64,000 bases of DNA from NCBI GenBank assembly GCA_016871315.1, contig VFZE01000006.1, forward strand, positions 82,734 through 146,733. The letters run 5' to 3'. This document shows positions 34,987 through 44,828 of the stretch, piece after piece (the first letter of the stretch is position 1; every line of letters starts with the position of its first letter). A model generated the notes under the pieces. That model was given only the letters and a program-made list of their open reading frames with translations. It did not search any database and was not told the origin of the DNA. The translations under genes and the position numbers were made by a program. Source of the stretch: Acidimicrobiia bacterium (GTDB lineage: Bacteria; Acidobacteriota; Terriglobia; Bryobacterales; Bryobacteraceae).

Positions 34987-36135
34987 CTACCCGCACCGGA
35001 ACGCACGCACTGCCTCCACCACCCGCTCCATATCCGCTTCCGTCAGTCCGCGATAGAACGGCAGCCGCACCAACCGCCCGCTCACCGATTCCGTCACGGG
35101 ACAATCCCCAGCCTTTCCTCCGTACCTCCTCCCCATCTCCGACAAGTGCAACGGCTGGTAATGAAATACCACCAGGATGTTCCGCTGCTTCATATGCGCC
35201 AGAAACCTTGCCTGATCCTGCCCGCTCGGAAGCACCAGGTAGAACAAATGCGCCGGATGCCGGCAATGCGCCGGCGCCTCCGGCAGCGCGACGCCGTTCT
35301 CTCCGGCCCAGTTGGACAGTTCCCTCCGGTATGCATCCCAGATCTTTCTCCGCTCCCGCTCGATCAAATCCCGTTGCTCCAGCTGCGCATAGAGGATCGC
35401 CGCAAGAATATCCGACGGCAGATAGCTCGACCCCACATCCACCCACGTATACTTGTCCACTTCGCCCCGGAAAAAACGCTTCCGGTTTGTCCCCTTCTCC
35501 CGCACAATCTCCGCCCGTTCCACGTAGCCGGCATCGTTGATCACCAGAGCCCCGCCTTCTCCGCACGAGAAATTCTTCGTCTCGTGAAAACTCTGCGCCG
35601 AAAGCGCGCCGAAACTCCCCAGTTGTTTCGCCTTGTATGTCCCGAACAGCCCGTGCGCATTATCCTCGATCACCGCGATCCCGTTCCGCCCCGAAATCGC
35701 CATCACCGCCTCCATCTCGCAACCCACTCCGGCGTAATGCACCGGCACGATCGCCTTTGTCCGCGGTGTCACCAACTCTTCCAGACGGCTCTCGTCCAGG
35801 TTCAGCGTGTCCGGCCGGATGTCGGCGAACACCGGCCGCGCTCCGTGAAGCACAAACGCGTTGGCCGTCGACACAAACGTGAACGACGGCAGGACCACCT
35901 CGTCACCCTCTTTCAGATCAAGCAGCAGCGCTGCCATCTCCAGCGCATGCGTGCACGATGTGGTCAGCAGCACCTTCGCCGCGCCCAACTCCTGCTCCAG
36001 CAGTTCCTGGCACCGCGCCGTGAATGGACCGTCGCCGGATACGTGCAGCGATTCCATCGCCTCCCGGATGTACTCAATCTCTGCTCCGGCCTGCCGGAAC
36101 CGGTTGAAGGGAATAAACGCCGGCCTAGCCTGCAT
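34987..36135 (-). CDS. DegT/DnrJ/EryC1 sugar aminotransferase, RffA/WecE-like
   Basis: 382 residues. A PLP-dependent enzyme that aminates a 4-keto (or 3-keto) nucleotide sugar. TTSCTHALEMAALLL binds the PLP phosphate, VIEDNAHGLFG has the pyridine-binding Asp, and SFHETKNFSCGEGG contains the lysine that forms the Schiff base. These are closest to dTDP-4-keto-6-deoxyglucose transaminases. The ATG at 36135 (MQARPAFIPFNRF) is chosen; a 15-codon extension overlaps the GT2 gene and does not look like the family. It overlaps the end of GT2 by 11 bp and is followed by the acetyltransferase after 9 bp. Confidence 0.88.
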   Translation of the reverse strand: MQARPAFIPFNRFRQAGAEIEYIREAMESLHVSGDGPFTARCQELLEQELGAAKVLLTTSCTHALEMAALLLDLKEGDEVVLPSFTFVSTANAFVLHGARPVFADIRPDTLNLDESRLEELVTPRTKAIVPVHYAGVGCEMEAVMAISGRNGIAVIEDNAHGLFGTYKAKQLGSFGALSAQSFHETKNFSCGEGGALVINDAGYVERAEIVREKGTNRKRFFRGEVDKYTWVDVGSSYLPSDILAAILYAQLEQRDLIERERRKIWDAYRRELSNWAGENGVALPEAPAHCRHPAHLFYLVLPSGQDQARFLAHMKQRNILVVFHYQPLHLSEMGRRYGGKAGDCPVTESVSGRLVRLPFYRGLTEADMERVVEAVRAFRCG

Positions 36136-37081
36136 GCCCGGCCTTCTCGACGCGCGATTCCAACCGCCTCGCCACCACATACGGTGGACGGTCCATCATC
36201 CGCGTATGCATCCGCGCCAGGTATTCGCCGATTATCCCCAGCGCGAACAGTTGCACGCCGGAAAAAATCGCGATCACCGATGCCAGAAACGGGAACCCCG
36301 GTAAGCTGCCCCCCTCCATCCAGTAGCGCCCCATCACAAACGCCAGCACCAGCAGGCCGAATGCCGCCGCCGTAAACCCCAGTATGCTCGCCATCCTCAG
36401 CGGCAGCGTGCTGAATCCCGCCACCATGTTCACCCCGTGTGTTACGAGCTTGCCCAGCGTGTACTGCGACGCTCCCGCCTGCCGCGCGTCGTGGCGCACC
36501 GTCACCGCTTCAAACCGCGCCGCACCCCAACTCAGCAGCGCGTCAATCGACACGTACGGGCTCTGATAACCCGCGAAAGCCTCCCGCACCGAGGCGGGAA
36601 ACGCGCGGAACGGACTCACCTTCCGCGCCGCCTCCACCCCCATCACCTGGCTCAGCGCCAGCGTCACCACACCGGAGCTGATGTTCCGCCACAACCCGTG
36701 CCGCCGCCTCTCCGGAACCCCGTACACCACTCCTCCCGTTTCCTCCAACCTCTCCAACAGCCTTACGATCTCCTCCGGCGGATTCTGCAGATCGTCGTCC
36801 ATCGTCACGATCCGCTCCCCGGCTGCCGCCCGGATTCCGCAGAGCAGCGCCGCATGCTGCCCGTAATTCCTCGGTAATTGGATGGCGCTGATCCAGCTGC
36901 GTCCCCTGCGCAACTCCTCTATTGCCCGCCAGCTCCCGTCCCGGCTTCCGTCATCCACCAGCACCACCTCGTAGCCCACACCCAGTCCCCTTAACACGCG
37001 CTCCACCCTCTCCATCAGCAAGCCGAGCGTGGCCGAGGAGTTGTATACGGGAATCACCACCGAGACGGATCCGGTCTCCAT
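36125..37081 (-). CDS. GT2 polyprenyl-phosphate glycosyltransferase (ArnC/GtrB/DPM1-like)
   Basis: 318 residues. The GT-A domain has VVIPVYNSSATL, VDDGSRDGSW and the DxD motif in TMDDDLQNPPEE; SQYTLGKL is a loop typical of DPM1/GtrB enzymes. Two membrane segments (about 225-300) sit at the C terminus. Such proteins load a sugar onto undecaprenyl phosphate, and GT-C enzymes use the product. Here it is the first gene of the glycan operon with DegT, GNAT and a GT-C-like gene, so the loaded sugar may be the acetamido dideoxy sugar. Confidence 0.88.
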   Translation of the reverse strand: METGSVSVVIPVYNSSATLGLLMERVERVLRGLGVGYEVVLVDDGSRDGSWRAIEELRRGRSWISAIQLPRNYGQHAALLCGIRAAAGERIVTMDDDLQNPPEEIVRLLERLEETGGVVYGVPERRRHGLWRNISSGVVTLALSQVMGVEAARKVSPFRAFPASVREAFAGYQSPYVSIDALLSWGAARFEAVTVRHDARQAGASQYTLGKLVTHGVNMVAGFSTLPLRMASILGFTAAAFGLLVLAFVMGRYWMEGGSLPGFPFLASVIAIFSGVQLFALGIIGEYLARMHTRMMDRPPYVVARRLESRVEKAGHAG

Positions 37082-37183
37082 GCTTCGCAGATCCTATCAA
37101 TATAGCAGCCGGTTGTCTTCTTCCGATAACACTGACACCGGCGAAAATGCGGCGAAAGGGTTTCCTAAAACCGATCCAGACAG

Positions 37184-37189
37184 TATAAT
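37184..37189 (+). promoter_or_regulatory. Consensus -10 box upstream of the SnoaL-like gene
   Basis: A perfect TATAAT lies at 37184-37189; the -35 region (TTTCCT at 37161, 17 bp spacing) is weak. This would give an untranslated leader of about 120 nt before the ATG at 37318. The remainder of the 37082-37317 gap shows no gene. The plus-strand AATATA at 37099-37104 reads TATATT on the minus strand and could serve the GT2 operon. Confidence 0.4.
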
Positions 37190-37317
37190 GGGGACAATTC
37201 AGCGGCGGGAATTTGTCAAATTCCCACCACTGCAAGGCCCGGGGCTTCATCAAGTCCGGGCTGAATCGAAGGCCCTTCCGCCTGAAAAGCGGTAACAACT
37301 AAGGACAAGGAGGGCAT

Positions 37318-37752
37318 ATGTCCACAGCCAATATTTCCACGGCTCGCCGTCTGTTCGAACAAGGATGGGGCGGCCGCAATCTCAGAGTCTTTGACGAAAC
37401 CTGCCACAGGACCATGGTCAACCACGATCCCGTGTCGCCGGACCTCAAACCCGGCCTCGATGCCGTCAAGGAAAACGCCAGCGGTTATTTCACCGCTTTC
37501 CCCGATCTCACCTTCACCATCGAAGACATCATCGATGCCGGCGACAAGGTGATCGTTCGCTACACCGGCAGTGGTACGCACAAAGGTCCGCTCGCCGGCG
37601 TTGCTCCGACAAACAAGCGCGTTTCCGCCGGCGGAATCACCATCCTCAGGTTCCAGGGCGACAAGGTCGCCGAATCCTGGGCCTATTGGGATGCGCTCGG
37701 CCTCATGCGTCAACTCGGCGCCGTGCCTCTCGCCGCAAAAGCGGGAAGATAG
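37318..37752 (+). CDS. SnoaL-like ester cyclase/NTF2-fold protein
   Basis: 144 residues. The sequence follows the SnoaL-like pattern: a helical N terminus (STARRLFEQGWGG), DETCHRTMVNHDP, an AFPDLTFTIEDIIDAGDKV block and GGITILRFQGDKVAESW. Family members range from polyketide cyclases to small-molecule isomerases and stress proteins, so no reaction can be assigned. The start has AAGGAGG just upstream, at 37307-37313. It appears to be transcribed alone. Confidence 0.85.
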   Translation: MSTANISTARRLFEQGWGGRNLRVFDETCHRTMVNHDPVSPDLKPGLDAVKENASGYFTAFPDLTFTIEDIIDAGDKVIVRYTGSGTHKGPLAGVAPTNKRVSAGGITILRFQGDKVAESWAYWDALGLMRQLGAVPLAAKAGR

Positions 37753-37819
37753 CGGCATCCAATCACCGCCATCCCGCGCCCATCGCGCGCGCGGCGCGAT
37801 TTGCCATAATTGAATTGGC

Positions 37820-39301
37820 GTGGCAGAGCGGGATCTACATTCGCATCTCATCGGCGGCGCGCGCAGGCGCGCCATCTTGAACCTCGTGTGGGAGCAGGGC
37901 GCCATCGGCCTCACTTGCGCGATGGGCGGGGCCGTCGTCCTGCTCCTGCTCGGCACTCAGATCCTGGAATGGTACTGGCTCGCCGTACTCTTCGCCGCCG
38001 GCGCCGCCTGCGGCCTCTGGCGAACTCTCTCCCGGCTGCCTGACTCCTACACCGTCGCCCAGCAGGTCGACCGCCGCCTCGGTCTGCACGACGCTCTCTC
38101 CACCGCCTGGCATTTTCAATCCTCCGATGCCGCCATCGCCGCCGTGCAGCGCGAGGCCGCTTCCCGCATGGCTGCCTCCGCCGTACCCGCCGCCGCCATT
38201 CCCTTCCGTATCCCGCGTCACCTCTACATCACCTGCGCCGTCACCTTCGTCGCCGCCTCGCTTTTCCTCGTCCGCTACGGCATCCGCGGTTCGCTCGACC
38301 TCCGCGCTCCTCTTGTCGAAGCCGTCGCAGACTTCTTCCGCCCCGGCCGCGACGTCGTCGCCCGCGCCAAGAAGAGTCCCAAGCTCCCGCAAGAGTCTCC
38401 CTACGCCCTCACTCTCGACGACGGTCAGAAGGCTGCCCAGGATCTCGACGCCGCCTCCGAAAACGCTCTCCAGGAAACTCTCACTCCCGATGTCGACAAC
38501 CTCGACACTCGATCCGCGGAACGCACCCAGAAAGCCAACGTCAAAGCCCAGGGCGAGGAAGGAGGCGAGGAGGAGGAATCCGGCGAGGAGGGCGAACCTG
38601 GCGAAGGAGCCGATTCCAAGCAGGGCGCACAAGGCAACGGAGAACCCAAGGACGGCGCGCAGCAGGCCGCGCCCAAGAACCAGGAAAGCTCCAGCCTCCT
38701 CGACAAAATGCGCGACGCCATGGCCAACCTCATGTCGAAGCTCAAAATCCCGCCACAGGCTGGCCAAACCTCATCCGCAAAGAACGCCAAGGGCCAAAGC
38801 GCGGGCAAGCGCGAACAAGCCTCCCAAAAAGGCAAGCAGGGTGACGGCCAGCCCCAAGGCGAAGGCGCCCCGAGCGACGACGCCGAAACCAGCGCACAGG
38901 CCCAGGGCGAACAGCAGGCCCAGGCAGGGCAGGGAAACAGCGCCGACAAGGGCGCTGACCAAAGCGCATCCAACGAATCCAAAAGCGGAATGGGCAAGCA
39001 GGACGGCGACAAGGCTCTCAAGGACGCCGAGCAACTTGCCGCCATGGGCAAACTCAGCGAGATTTTCGGTAAGCGCGCCGCCAACGTCACCGGTGAAGTG
39101 ATGGTCGAGGTCACCTCCAGCAAGCAGCAGCAGCTCCGGACCGCCTACTCCAAGAGCGGCGCAACACACAAAGAGTCCGGCGGCGAAATCCGCCGCGACG
39201 AAGTCCCCCTTGAACTCCAGCAGTACGTCCTTCAGTACTTTGAAAAAGTCCGCCAGGCCGAACAGCCCGCCCGCGCTCCCGCTCAAAACCGCGACCGCTG
39301 A
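37820..39301 (+). CDS. Membrane-anchored low-complexity protein of unknown function
   Basis: 493 residues. Three hydrophobic stretches are visible: about 26-46, 50-68 and 130-148. A long Gly/Gln/Glu/Ser/Lys/Ala-rich tract follows (about 215-400), with no globular domain, then a short folded end (RRDEVPLELQQYVLQYFEKV). The start is probably the GTG at 37820. I do not recognise a family; acidobacterial genomes have similar proteins next to MoxR/DUF58 genes, but no such neighbours are here. It is 67 bp downstream of the SnoaL-like gene. Confidence 0.6.
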   Translation: MAERDLHSHLIGGARRRAILNLVWEQGAIGLTCAMGGAVVLLLLGTQILEWYWLAVLFAAGAACGLWRTLSRLPDSYTVAQQVDRRLGLHDALSTAWHFQSSDAAIAAVQREAASRMAASAVPAAAIPFRIPRHLYITCAVTFVAASLFLVRYGIRGSLDLRAPLVEAVADFFRPGRDVVARAKKSPKLPQESPYALTLDDGQKAAQDLDAASENALQETLTPDVDNLDTRSAERTQKANVKAQGEEGGEEEESGEEGEPGEGADSKQGAQGNGEPKDGAQQAAPKNQESSSLLDKMRDAMANLMSKLKIPPQAGQTSSAKNAKGQSAGKREQASQKGKQGDGQPQGEGAPSDDAETSAQAQGEQQAQAGQGNSADKGADQSASNESKSGMGKQDGDKALKDAEQLAAMGKLSEIFGKRAANVTGEVMVEVTSSKQQQLRTAYSKSGATHKESGGEIRRDEVPLELQQYVLQYFEKVRQAEQPARAPAQNRDR

Positions 39302-39339
39302 AGCCCCCCATCGCCCGTCCATCTGTTATCCTACGCGCC

Positions 39340-40515
39340 ATGAGATGGCTTGTCCTCCTGTGCGCAGCCGCGGCCTTCGCCGACGGCCCCGTCGAATTCC
39401 GCCCTCACCTCATGGAAGGCAACATCGGCGGCGGCTACGCCGTCATGGTCGCCGACCTCAACAAAGACGGTAAGCCCGACGTCGTCGGCCTCACCCAGCG
39501 CATCCGTGAGCTCGCCTGGTATGAGAATCCCGGCTGGCAGCGTCACGTCCTCATCAACGATATGCCCGGCCTCGTCAACATGGCCGCCGCCGACATCGAC
39601 GGCGACGGCATTCCGGAAATCTCCCTTCAAAACGAATTCAGCATGGTTGCCGCCAAGAGCCGCGGCCTGCAATGGCTGCTCCGCCACAAAAACGACCCCC
39701 GCCGGCTTTGGGAAAAACTCGCCGTTGATGAACTCACTACTTCCCACCACACGGTCTGGGCCGACATCGATGGCGACGGCCGTAAGGAACTCATCAACGC
39801 CCCCTTGATCGGCGCCAACGCCCTCGCCCCCAAGTACGAAGATCATGTATCGCTCGTCTACTATCACGTCCCCAAGGACTGGTCCGGCCCGTGGAAGCGA
39901 ATGCTCATCGATGATTCTCTCTACGGCGTCCTTCACCGCGTCCGCGTGGTCCGCTGGGACGATGACAAGCGCGACGACCTTCTCACCACCAGCTTCTCAG
40001 GCATCACACTTCATCGCCTCGCCGGAAAAAAGTGGCAAAACACCCGCCTCTCCAAAGGCCATGAAGAGGAAGCCCCGCGCGCAGGCGCCAGCGACGTTGT
40101 CATGGCTCAGCTCGCCAAACGCCGCATCCTCGCCTCCGTCGAACCCTGGCACGGCAATGAAGTCGTCGTCTACACCGATGCCGGGGCGGGGAAGTGGCAG
40201 CGCCGCGTCATTTTCGACAACCTCGTCGAAGGTCACGAAATCTGTTCCGCCGATTTCAACGGCGACGGCCTCGATGACCTCGTCGCCGGCGACCGCGCCC
40301 GCGGCGGCAAAGGCAGTGCCCATGTTTTCTTCGCGCGCGATGGCACCGGAGCATCCTGGCATCACCTAGTCCTCGACCACGAGCAAATGTCCGGCTCAGG
40401 ATGCGCCATCGCCGACATCAACGGCGACGGCCGCAAGGATTTCGTCATGATCGGCTCCGCCACTGGAAATCTCAAATGGTACGAGAATCTCGGCCCATCC
40501 GATAAGAAACCTTAA
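39340..40515 (+). CDS. Secreted FG-GAP/VCBS repeat protein
   Basis: 391 residues with a signal peptide (LVLLCAAAAFA). Five calcium-binding loops of the D-x-[DN]-x-D-G type are seen: DLNKDGKPD, DIDGDGIPE, DIDGDGRKE, DFNGDGLDD and DINGDGRKD, spread from about residue 35 to 370, as in a seven-bladed beta-propeller. These proteins are usually extracellular and bind sugars or protein; the ligand cannot be told. The stop is followed 40 bp later by a gene remnant. Confidence 0.88.
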   Translation: MRWLVLLCAAAAFADGPVEFRPHLMEGNIGGGYAVMVADLNKDGKPDVVGLTQRIRELAWYENPGWQRHVLINDMPGLVNMAAADIDGDGIPEISLQNEFSMVAAKSRGLQWLLRHKNDPRRLWEKLAVDELTTSHHTVWADIDGDGRKELINAPLIGANALAPKYEDHVSLVYYHVPKDWSGPWKRMLIDDSLYGVLHRVRVVRWDDDKRDDLLTTSFSGITLHRLAGKKWQNTRLSKGHEEEAPRAGASDVVMAQLAKRRILASVEPWHGNEVVVYTDAGAGKWQRRVIFDNLVEGHEICSADFNGDGLDDLVAGDRARGGKGSAHVFFARDGTGASWHHLVLDHEQMSGSGCAIADINGDGRKDFVMIGSATGNLKWYENLGPSDKKP

Positions 40516-40549
40516 CCTGCGTAACCTTCTGAACCCCTCCGGGGTCTCA

Positions 40550-41202
40550 AAACAGAGGAAGGGAGGGACGCGTGGCTCGCCACCGCCTTCTTTTCCAGCC
40601 TCGCCTCCCAGGCCGTCGCCCCGCCGCTTTCCACCGTCGAGATGAGCTTTGCCGGACGCACCTTCCCCGATATCGGAGCCAAGCTTCTCGCCCTCCGCCC
40701 TCTCGCCAAACAGATGGTTCATCCCGACGGCAGCCTTCTCGGACCTCACGCCCGCAGCCGCCTCACTACTGCCGAACCCGGCCTCAACTTTGAAACCTAC
40801 CGTGACCTGATCCAACAATCCTTCCGCCCCGAGTTCTGGAACTCCTCCCAAACCATCGAATCCGGTTCCCGCCGCTATGAACTCATGGCCTACAACTTCG
40901 CCCTCTTCTTCGGCATCGCCGTCCAGATGTACGAGGCCACGCTCACCGACGACCGCGTCAGGTTTGAACGCGCTCCCTTCGACCATCCGCAGCTATGCGT
41001 GCCCGATGGCCATCCCGGCGATTCCTCGCAGGTCTCCGCGGGTGCCGCCGGCCAAGCTGCCGGCATCCTTCTCGCAATCCCCGCCGTGGGAGCCGCCGGA
41101 AACCTCTTCCCTCTGCGCACCTTCGCGGAACGCCTCCAGGGCATCAACGAGAATCGCGCCCACGCCAATCTTCAACCCTGCTCGATCCCGTCCTTGCGCT
41201 AG
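40550..41202 (+). pseudogene. 5'-truncated remnant of a cytochrome c peroxidase-like gene
   Basis: The open frame starts without a start codon at about 40550 and reads DAWLATAFFSSLASQ, PPLSTVEMSFAGRTFPDIG, then NFALFFGIAVQMYEATLTDD. These blocks belong to long secreted cytochrome-c-peroxidase-like proteins (the family is recalled, not searched). After RFERAPFD (about 40980) the match ends and the tail is unrelated, so no haem motif remains. The first two thirds and the end of the gene are missing. No repeat or transposase marks the break. The 4-bp CTAG stop interlocks with that of the S15 hydrolase. Confidence 0.65.
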
Positions 41203-42974
41203 CGCCGCGGCAGCACCGGCAGCTCCACGTACGACGCCCGCCCCGGCTCGTGATAAACCGTCTGCTCGGCCACCTTCACCTTCGTCCCCATCCCGAACTT
41301 CTCCCCCGTATTCGGGTTCCGGTCAAACTGCGGAAAGTGGCTGCTCGTAATGTCCACCCGGATCCGGTGCCCCACTCCGAACTCATTGCTCGTCCCCACC
41401 AGGTCGATCACAAACTCGTACACCTTGCCCGGCTCCACCAGCTTCGGTTTATCGGTCCCCTCACGGTACCGTGCGCGAACGATCCCCTCCGCCACGCTGA
41501 TCGCCCGCCCATCCGGATAAACATCCACCAGCTTCGCCACAAAATCCGTGTCCACCGCATCCGTGGACGCCTGCAGCCCCACCTGCACCGGCCCGGTAAT
41601 CTCCACCGGCGCCTTCAAAATCTCCGACGTATACACCAGCACGTCCCCGCGCGTCTCTATCGGCCGCTGATCCCGCGGCCCCGCGGGCGTCGGCGTCCCG
41701 CAACAATTATTCCCGCCCAGACTCGGCACCGGATTATCCGGATCATACCGGTACCGGTCCGGCTTCCCGCCAGCCTTCGGCGCATCCCAGCTCAGCCGCC
41801 CGTCGCCATGCAGCGAGTTCGCGCTGCCCCCGCTTGAAAGGTACATCTTGCGGTACTGCATTCTCGCCGGCGGATACTCCGCATGCTGCCGCCATTCGTT
41901 CCGACCCATGATGAACTCCGTCACCGGCGGCTTTCCATCCAACCCGTTCTTCACTCCCTTCAGCCAGTAATCGAAAAACTCCAGCTCCAGCGCATGCTGA
42001 TCCACATGCGCGTGCGCCCCGAAATCCAGATCCCCGAACTTCTGCGAAGACCCGTGCCCCCACGGCCCGATCACCATCCGGCTCCCCTTCCGCGCCTGCT
42101 CCGTCGCCCCCTTCTTCGACATCCCCACATACCCGCGCAGCGTCCCCTGCGAAAAAATATCGAACCATCCGCCGAACGTATGCACCGGAATCCCGATCCC
42201 GCCAAACACCTCCTCCGCATTCAGCTTCTTCCAGTATTCGTCGTAGTCCGGATGCGCGATCCAGTCCCGGTAGAACTGCGCGTTCCGCCCCGCCAGCTTC
42301 TGCATATCGGCCAGCGGCAGATGCCACAGCATCCGGTCATAGCGGATCGCGTCCGGCCCGCCCGCCATCGTATGCGGACCCGTGTTCTGCATGATCCGCG
42401 ACTCCTGCCGCACCGGTCCCCATCCGAAATTGAACGACAGCCGCCACCCGCCGTTCAGCGTGATCCAGTCGTGATAAAGGCTCGTCGCCGCCACCGCCGG
42501 GAACATCGCCACCAGGTGCGGCGGCTTCGCCATCGCCGCCCGCCACTGCACATGCCCTAGATACGACCCGCCCTGCATCCCCACCTTCCCGTTTGACCAG
42601 CTTTGCCGCGCCGCCCATTCCACCGTGTCGTAGCCGTCCTCGATGTCGTCGCGGAACGGCTCCCATTTCCCCTCGCTCTCATGACGCCCGCGCACGTCCT
42701 GAAACACGTACACGTAGCCACGCTGCGCGAAGAACACCGCCGCGTCATACGCGCTCGGATACCGCTCCGTGCTGTACGGCGTGCGCGACACAATCACCGG
42801 ATGCTTGCCTTCGCCCGCCGGCCGGTAAACGTCGGCGTACAGCTTCACCCCGTCACGCATCGGAACCGCAACCAGGTTCTCGATCACCACATCGTTCGAC
42901 GGCGGATACGCAACCGGAAACTTCACCTGCGCCGCAAGAACCGGCGCCATCAACAGACAGGCTTTCCATCGCAT
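41199..42974 (-). CDS. Secreted CocE/NonD-type S15 hydrolase
   Basis: 591 residues with a signal peptide (CLLMAPVLAAQ). The alpha/beta hydrolase domain has the nucleophile elbow GGSYLG near residue 136, DVRGRHESEG (Asp near 97), GPWGHGSS as the likely histidine region and a C-terminal jelly-roll (about 400-591) typical of X-Pro dipeptidyl peptidase/cocaine esterase proteins. The substrate is unknown. It lies 9 bp downstream of the YfhO-like gene. Its end interlocks with that of the peroxidase remnant. Confidence 0.9.
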   Translation of the reverse strand: MRWKACLLMAPVLAAQVKFPVAYPPSNDVVIENLVAVPMRDGVKLYADVYRPAGEGKHPVIVSRTPYSTERYPSAYDAAVFFAQRGYVYVFQDVRGRHESEGKWEPFRDDIEDGYDTVEWAARQSWSNGKVGMQGGSYLGHVQWRAAMAKPPHLVAMFPAVAATSLYHDWITLNGGWRLSFNFGWGPVRQESRIMQNTGPHTMAGGPDAIRYDRMLWHLPLADMQKLAGRNAQFYRDWIAHPDYDEYWKKLNAEEVFGGIGIPVHTFGGWFDIFSQGTLRGYVGMSKKGATEQARKGSRMVIGPWGHGSSQKFGDLDFGAHAHVDQHALELEFFDYWLKGVKNGLDGKPPVTEFIMGRNEWRQHAEYPPARMQYRKMYLSSGGSANSLHGDGRLSWDAPKAGGKPDRYRYDPDNPVPSLGGNNCCGTPTPAGPRDQRPIETRGDVLVYTSEILKAPVEITGPVQVGLQASTDAVDTDFVAKLVDVYPDGRAISVAEGIVRARYREGTDKPKLVEPGKVYEFVIDLVGTSNEFGVGHRIRVDITSSHFPQFDRNPNTGEKFGMGTKVKVAEQTVYHEPGRASYVELPVLPRR

Positions 42975-42983
42975 GCGCGTATC

Positions 42984-44828
42984 TTATCCTGATTTGGAAA
43001 GCCGCCACCACAGCAGGCCCCACACCGCCCAGCCCGCCAGGCTCACCAGCCAGCACCAGCTCAGCAGCTCCGGCTGGAACCTCCATAAAATATGATGCCG
43101 CCCCGCCGGCACTGTCATCCCGCGAAACGCCACGTTCGTGTATTCCAGCGGACGCTCCACGCCGTCCACCCACGCCCGCCATCCCGGATAATGCGTCTCG
43201 GAGGAAACCAGGTACGTTGGCTCCGCTGCCTCCGTCACCAGCTCCACTTCACGCAGCCCGTAGCGCAGAACCTCCACCCTCCCCTTTTCCATCCGGAACC
43301 GCGGCAGTGCATCCGCATTCTCATAAACAAAAAAGCCCGGCACCTCGATCTCCCGCCACCCGACGCTCAGCCTCTCCCGCGAGATCAGGTATCGCACGCT
43401 GAGTTGATCAAGCAGCTCCGAATCCGGCTCCTCCACCTCGTAATAAGCTCCCCAACGCTCCCCCTTGCAGAATCCCAGCCGCACCTGCATCGTCCGCTCG
43501 AGCGCCATCGGATCATACCCGTTCGCCGAAAAGATCCGCGTCACCGGAGCCGTCGCCGCCCACGCCATCGTCCCGCCTGCCGTGTCCAACCGCCACCGGC
43601 TTCCCACCAGCGCACGCACCCACGCCAGCGTCTCCCGGTTCCCCTGATAATGCTCCCGCGTGATTCCCGGCTCCTGGCTCAGCGGCATCGCGTTCATCGG
43701 CCGTCCCGAGCTCACCGCGATTAAGTCCGCCGCGCAAACAATCACGGCGGCCCACTTCCACTTTCCCGGCACGCGTTGCATTCCCACCGCCGCCAGCATC
43801 GCCAAACCCAGCACAAATACGGGAGCCGCATACTGCGGATAAAGCGACCCGCGCACCAAATCCGGCATCCACACATACCGCATCCATTCCCCTTGCATGA
43901 ACAGGGCCCCGCACACCGCCATCACCGCGAACCCCACGCTGCTCCGCTTCAACCCCGCCACTGCCAGCCCCAGCCCCGCCAGTCCGCAGTACAGATACAT
44001 GAAGGTCAAATCGTATGGCTCCTTGTACGTTGCCGGATCAAACACCCCATGCACATTCGGCCACACCAGCGACAGCAACGCCTTCAGCGGAACCCCGCCG
44101 CCTTCTCCCACCCAGTCCGCGCGGTACTTCGCCACGCTCAGTCCCGCCAGCTCGATCGTCGGTCCCAGCTGCACCGCGCACAACACCACCGAGCCCGCCA
44201 TCGCTCCAAACACCATCCACTGCCGCCTCACCACCGCCAGCACCGCCGCCAGCGCGAACGCCACAACCGTCGCCGGCGTCATCCCGCCCAATATCGACAT
44301 ACTCAGCGCCACCGCAAGCGCCAGGTGCTGCCTCCGCAGAATGCTATCCAGCACCAGCGGCAGCCACGCCGCGATGATCACCGCTCCCAGATGCTGCCCA
44401 TGCGCCGCAAAGAATCCGCTCAGCATGTACACCGTTCCCGCCGCCAGCGCAGCCGCCTGTCCCAATCCCCGCCCGATCGCCAACCGGTAAGCGAACAGCC
44501 CGGCCAGCCACACATGAAACACCACGCTCATCTCCAGCAGATCCGGCAGCCATTCCTCGCCCAGCAAACTGCCCAGCCACCCCGTCAGCGCCATCGTCGG
44601 ATAGAACACCTGCGCCTGAATATTCGCCTGCACCGGACGCCCGCTGTAGCTGTACGGATCCCACAACGGCAGCTCACCCTGCCCCAACGCCTCCGCGTAC
44701 AGGCTCGCATGCGCCAGATGATAACTGCGCAAGTCCCATGGAATCGCGTAGTCGAGAAACAGCGCGTGCCGCCAAAAGATCAGTGCCTCCGCCAGCAGCC
44801 ATAACGCCGCCCACCAACGCATTCCCAT
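42984..44828 (-). CDS. YfhO-like multi-pass membrane protein
   Basis: 614 residues with about eleven membrane segments and a C-terminal soluble domain of about 130 residues. WDLRSYHLAHASLYAEAL and LPLWDPYSYSGRPV near the N terminus are the conserved first loop of YfhO/GT-C-like proteins; HYPGWRAWVDG and PAGRHHILWRF near the end are also characteristic. YfhO proteins take part in glycosylation of lipoteichoic acid in Gram-positives; the role here is unknown. Starts at 44828 and 44822 are both possible, with only 12 bp to the divergent amidohydrolase gene. Confidence 0.75.
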   Translation of the reverse strand: MGMRWWAALWLLAEALIFWRHALFLDYAIPWDLRSYHLAHASLYAEALGQGELPLWDPYSYSGRPVQANIQAQVFYPTMALTGWLGSLLGEEWLPDLLEMSVVFHVWLAGLFAYRLAIGRGLGQAAALAAGTVYMLSGFFAAHGQHLGAVIIAAWLPLVLDSILRRQHLALAVALSMSILGGMTPATVVAFALAAVLAVVRRQWMVFGAMAGSVVLCAVQLGPTIELAGLSVAKYRADWVGEGGGVPLKALLSLVWPNVHGVFDPATYKEPYDLTFMYLYCGLAGLGLAVAGLKRSSVGFAVMAVCGALFMQGEWMRYVWMPDLVRGSLYPQYAAPVFVLGLAMLAAVGMQRVPGKWKWAAVIVCAADLIAVSSGRPMNAMPLSQEPGITREHYQGNRETLAWVRALVGSRWRLDTAGGTMAWAATAPVTRIFSANGYDPMALERTMQVRLGFCKGERWGAYYEVEEPDSELLDQLSVRYLISRERLSVGWREIEVPGFFVYENADALPRFRMEKGRVEVLRYGLREVELVTEAAEPTYLVSSETHYPGWRAWVDGVERPLEYTNVAFRGMTVPAGRHHILWRFQPELLSWCWLVSLAGWAVWGLLWWRLSKSG

